64,000 nt of DNA, taken from positions 389,675 to 453,674 of the forward strand of contig NZ_JARGNB010000005.1 of assembly GCF_030167915.1 (NCBI RefSeq). The letters are read 5' to 3'. The notes below the pieces were generated by a model, which saw only the letters and a program-made list of their open reading frames with translations, did no database searches and had not been told where the DNA came from. The DNA comes from Aquabacterium humicola. GTDB taxonomy: Bacteria; Pseudomonadota; Gammaproteobacteria; Burkholderiales; Burkholderiaceae_C. The first letter of the stretch is position 1, and every line of letters begins with the position of its first letter. A program made the position numbers and the translations under genes. This document shows positions 58,508 to 64,000 of this stretch, in pieces.

Positions 58508-60028
<1,521 letters not shown>

Positions 60029-60079
60029 CGTCCAGGAGGCGCGGCCGCGGCCGCGCCGGTTCCTGCGCCTGCAAATGCG

Positions 60080-60109
60080 AAGGCCGCGTCCCGTCAGGGG
60101 CGCGGCCTT
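60080..60109. terminator. Hairpin between convergent aldehyde dehydrogenase and binding-protein genes
   Basis: Stem AAGGCCGCG / CGCGGCCTT extended by TCCC/GGGG, loop GTCA. No T-tract on the plus strand. A 20-bp perfect palindrome at 60038-60057 precedes it. Likely bidirectional transcript end. Confidence 0.5.
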
Positions 60110-60131
60110 GCTGCTGTGGCCACCCGAGGAA

Positions 60132-60980
60132 CTACAGCCGCCAGGTCACGCCGGCGGCGGCGAAGAAGCGGCCGAGCGAACCGTCGCCCTGCAGCACGCG
60201 CATCGCCTGCTGCAAGGCCTGCCCGAGGTCCGACGCCTCCTTGCGCACCGCGCAACCGATCGCCCAGCCATCGCGCGGCGCACGAGGCGCGGGCAGTGGG
60301 GTGATCGCGAAGCGCGGGTCGTCGCGCAAGGTCGATTCGAGCTCGGACTGCAGCCCCGCGGCGGCAACGACCAGGCCGTCGCGCAACGCGACCGCGGCGG
60401 CGGAGCCGTCGGGCCAGCGCGTCTGCAAGGTCTCGCGCAGCGCGCCGCCATCGGCACCGATCAGCAGCCAGCCGGGCAAGGACTGGCCGGCCACTGCGAC
60501 GGGTCGGCCGCGCAGCATCGACAGGTCGTCCAGCGCCGGCAGCGCATCGCGCCGCCGGGCGATCGCGACGCGCTCGCGGTAGTAGGGCGCCAGCACCTGC
60601 ACGCGCGGGTTCGCGGCCATCAGTGCCGGCTCCACCGGCACGTGCAGCAGCACGTCGGCCGGCCCCCAGCCGAGGTAGTGGCCGCGCCAGACGACGCTGC
60701 GCAGGTCGTCATCCATGTTCTCGCCGGCATGGAAGGGCAGCAGCGACAGCTGCACGCCCAGCGCCGCCGCGAGCGCGCGGGCGAGCTCCACGTCGATGCC
60801 GGCGCCGCCGACATGGAAGGGCGGCATGTCCTGGTAGACGCCGACCACCAGGCTGCCGCGGCGGCGGATGCGCTCGAGCGGCGTCTCGTCGGCCGCCAGT
60901 GCCGGGTCGGCGAGCGCGGCCGCGAGGACCGGACCGGCGAGCGTGGCCAGCAGGCCCGAGCAGAACCGGCGGCGCCGCAT
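60132..60980 (-). CDS. Quinoprotein-dehydrogenase-associated periplasmic binding protein (MoxJ/XoxJ-like)
   Basis: 282 residues with a signal peptide (RRRFCSGLLATLAGPVLAAALADPALA). Solute-binding fold family 3 (LVVGVYQDMPPFHVGGAGIDVELARALAAALGV in pieces, YLGWGPADVLLHVPVEPALM). The DVLLHVPV region and its neighbour, a PedF-like cytochrome, mark it as the putative ABC-type binding protein found with PQQ alcohol dehydrogenases. These proteins are believed to aid activation or maturation of the dehydrogenase rather than transport. Start ATG at 60980 overlaps the cytochrome stop (TGATG). Confidence 0.85.
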   Translation of the reverse strand: MRRRRFCSGLLATLAGPVLAAALADPALAADETPLERIRRRGSLVVGVYQDMPPFHVGGAGIDVELARALAAALGVQLSLLPFHAGENMDDDLRSVVWRGHYLGWGPADVLLHVPVEPALMAANPRVQVLAPYYRERVAIARRRDALPALDDLSMLRGRPVAVAGQSLPGWLLIGADGGALRETLQTRWPDGSAAAVALRDGLVVAAAGLQSELESTLRDDPRFAITPLPAPRAPRDGWAIGCAVRKEASDLGQALQQAMRVLQGDGSLGRFFAAAGVTWRL

Positions 60981-61471
60981 CACAGCGGCTTCTCGCGCCG
61001 GGTTTCGAGGTAGCTCTTGATGGCCCATACCGCCTCCTGGTTCAAGGTGCCGTCGAAGGGCGGCATGTAGACCGCGCCGTTGCGCACGCGGCCCTTGCGC
61101 ACCGTGCCGCTGAAGTAGTCATCGACCTCCTTCACGCAGCGGCTCTTCTTCACCGCGTCCTTCAGGGTCGCGCACTCGTTGTCCAGCTTGCGCAGGTCGG
61201 GCGCGATGCCGCCGGAGATCGCCTCGAGCCCGTGGCAGCGCGCGCAGTTCTGGTTGTAGGCCGAGCCGCCGATGCGCGCCGCGACCGCATGGTTGCGGTA
61301 CGGGTTCTCCGGGCGCCAGGCATCGCCCAGCGTCGGCAGCTCCTTGGTGTCGACGGCCTGCGGCGTGACGTCGCCGTGAGCGCGGACGGCACTGCTGAAG
61401 CCGAGGGCGGCGGCGAGCAGCGCGCTCAACATGGCGGCGCGTGCCGCGGTGGGGGAGTGAGGTCGGGCCAT
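60980..61471 (-). CDS. pedF: Periplasmic c-type cytochrome (PedF/c550-like)
   Basis: 163 residues from the ATG at 61471, which has GGAG upstream. An ATG at 61483 lacks a ribosome site. Signal peptide (AAMLSALLAAALGFSSAVRA), one haem c site CARCH with the distal Met probably in VYMPPFDG, and the pattern HGDVTPQAVDTKELP and YNQNCARCHGLEAISGG as in the cytochrome that takes electrons from PQQ ethanol dehydrogenase. No PQQ dehydrogenase gene is in the window. It is the first gene of a two-gene operon behind a sigma-54 promoter. Confidence 0.88.
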   Translation of the reverse strand: MARPHSPTAARAAMLSALLAAALGFSSAVRAHGDVTPQAVDTKELPTLGDAWRPENPYRNHAVAARIGGSAYNQNCARCHGLEAISGGIAPDLRKLDNECATLKDAVKKSRCVKEVDDYFSGTVRKGRVRNGAVYMPPFDGTLNQEAVWAIKSYLETRREKPL

Positions 61472-61512
61472 GGGTGTCTCCATCGGAAGGGGGGAAGGGG
61501 CCCGCTGCCTCG

Positions 61513-61529
61513 CGCAATCGATGTGCCAG
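61513..61529 (-). promoter_or_regulatory. Sigma-54 promoter of the pedF-like operon
   Basis: On the minus strand TGGCACATCGATTGCG: GG (61527-61526) and GC (61515-61514) with 10 bp between, -24 TGGCAC and -12 TTGC both perfect. Start of transcription expected near 61502, about 30 bp before the ATG. Upstream a perfect dyad CTGGAGC-CGTT-GCTCCAG could be the activator site (around 61585-61605). Confidence 0.8.
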
Positions 61530-61746
61530 CGGCCGGTGGAGGCTGTGCCGACGCCGTTCGATGCGCGCTTCCGAGGGTTGGGCTGGAGCCGTTGCTCCAG
61601 AACGTGACACGCCGCGCTTGCGAATGGTCAACTCGCGCAGGTAATCCGCAATGGTCGTGTTCCGTCGTCGCGCATAGCATTCGATCGCGTCGTCCGGCCT
61701 GCCCGAACGACGTGCTACTGTCAGTTCCGCGAAAGGAAGTCTCGCG

Positions 61747-63765
<2,019 letters not shown>

Positions 63766-64000
63766 GAGAACTCTAGGCCGGCTGGCGGCCCGTTGCGGTC
63801 GTTCGCTTGTTTCCCGATTCAAGACCGGCGTTCGTGGCAAAGAGCGTCCGAGCGGCTTGGGCTGCGGGCACGTCGGGCCGAGTCCGGCGGTCGGCCCCTG
63901 GGGGGCCGACTCCGTTGCGGTCCTCAGCCCGGGGCCGCGCCGTCCATTTAGCTTCGTTCGCTTCGCTCACTGCGCACAGCGCCGGCGAGTCAGTTGTCGA
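63766..64000. other. Gene-free 3' edge with GC hairpins
   Basis: No convincing gene. A perfect 9-bp hairpin GTCGGCCCC-TGG-GGGGCCGAC lies at 63890-63910. An overlapping alternative dyad GGGCCGA / TCGGCCC lies just before it. A 65-codon minus-strand frame (63773-63970) is Arg/Ala/Pro-rich and has no sign of being expressed. The stretch may hold an intergenic repeat, but it is cut by the window edge. Confidence 0.4.

Noticed and set aside
60038..60057. 20-bp perfect palindrome as an operator
   Set aside because: Made only of G and C in alternating GC blocks between convergent genes; chance or terminator structure is more likely than regulation.
63773..63970. 65-codon minus-strand frame at the right edge
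   Set aside because: Arg/Ala/Pro-rich, covers the GC hairpin, no ribosome site; more likely non-coding.

Overview
This is a very GC-rich, densely packed chromosomal stretch from a betaproteobacterium. The gene content points to Burkholderiales, most likely the Rubrivivax/Leptothrix/Aquincola-like group: a PHA-synthesis regulator (phaR), a long-form argG, rimO, waaA, uppP, a PEP-CTERM protein, an Ada-AlkA fusion and an AcoR-type sigma-54 activator. No species can be named from the sequence alone. No CRISPR array, insertion sequence, prophage or rRNA was seen. One tRNA gene (Gly, anticodon CCC) is present.

Left part (1-7.7 kb): the 3' end of a P2-type cation ATPase, then an FNR/ANR-like box, a three-gene ABC exporter (ATPase, FtsX-type permease, HlyD-type adaptor), a beta-CASP metallo-beta-lactamase-fold RNA-processing-type protein and a small unknown gene. 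At 7.8-14.6 kb on the minus strand lies an unusual tightly coupled triad: a TpsB/FhaC-type outer-membrane transporter, an exported TPR-CHAT (caspase-like) protein, and a TpsA exoprotein. I regard this as the best candidate for a little-described system.

14.6-33.6 kb: tartrate/malate dehydrogenase plus HpaI-type aldolase; phaR; rimO; metC-like; an FHA-GGDEF protein; a Phd-type antitoxin paired with a zeta-like kinase toxin; argG; an approximately 0.5-kb gene-free stretch with two mutually inverted hairpin repeat elements; an ada-alkA/ogt alkylation-repair pair; phosphomannomutase and waaA (envelope sugar and lipid A-Kdo synthesis); a tetR-pcm-tolC set with a palindromic operator; uppP; and trmB.

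33.7-37.7 kb: a PEP-CTERM trypsin-like protease behind a sigma-54-like promoter, a PBP4-type peptidase, tRNA-Gly and a degenerate GGDEF protein. 37.7-47.5 kb: a compact minus-strand catabolic operon (gabT, a four-gene polyamine/opine-type ABC importer, an agmatinase/guanidinobutyrase-family gene, gabD) controlled from a divergent MocR/GabR-type regulator. It looks like a complete import-to-succinate route for GABA, guanidinobutyrate or a related amine.

47.6-64 kb: alaS with a strong terminator, a GNAT acetyltransferase, a dienelactone-hydrolase-like protein, a YecA/SEC-C protein, a CHASE2 hybrid histidine kinase with a FecR/LysM partner, a second-type lepB whose 3' end is triplicated, and an alcohol/aldehyde oxidation set. 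In that set an ExaC/AldB-type aldehyde dehydrogenase and a PedF-like cytochrome plus quinoprotein-associated binding protein each have a good sigma-54 promoter, and the neighbouring AcoR-type activator is the obvious controller.
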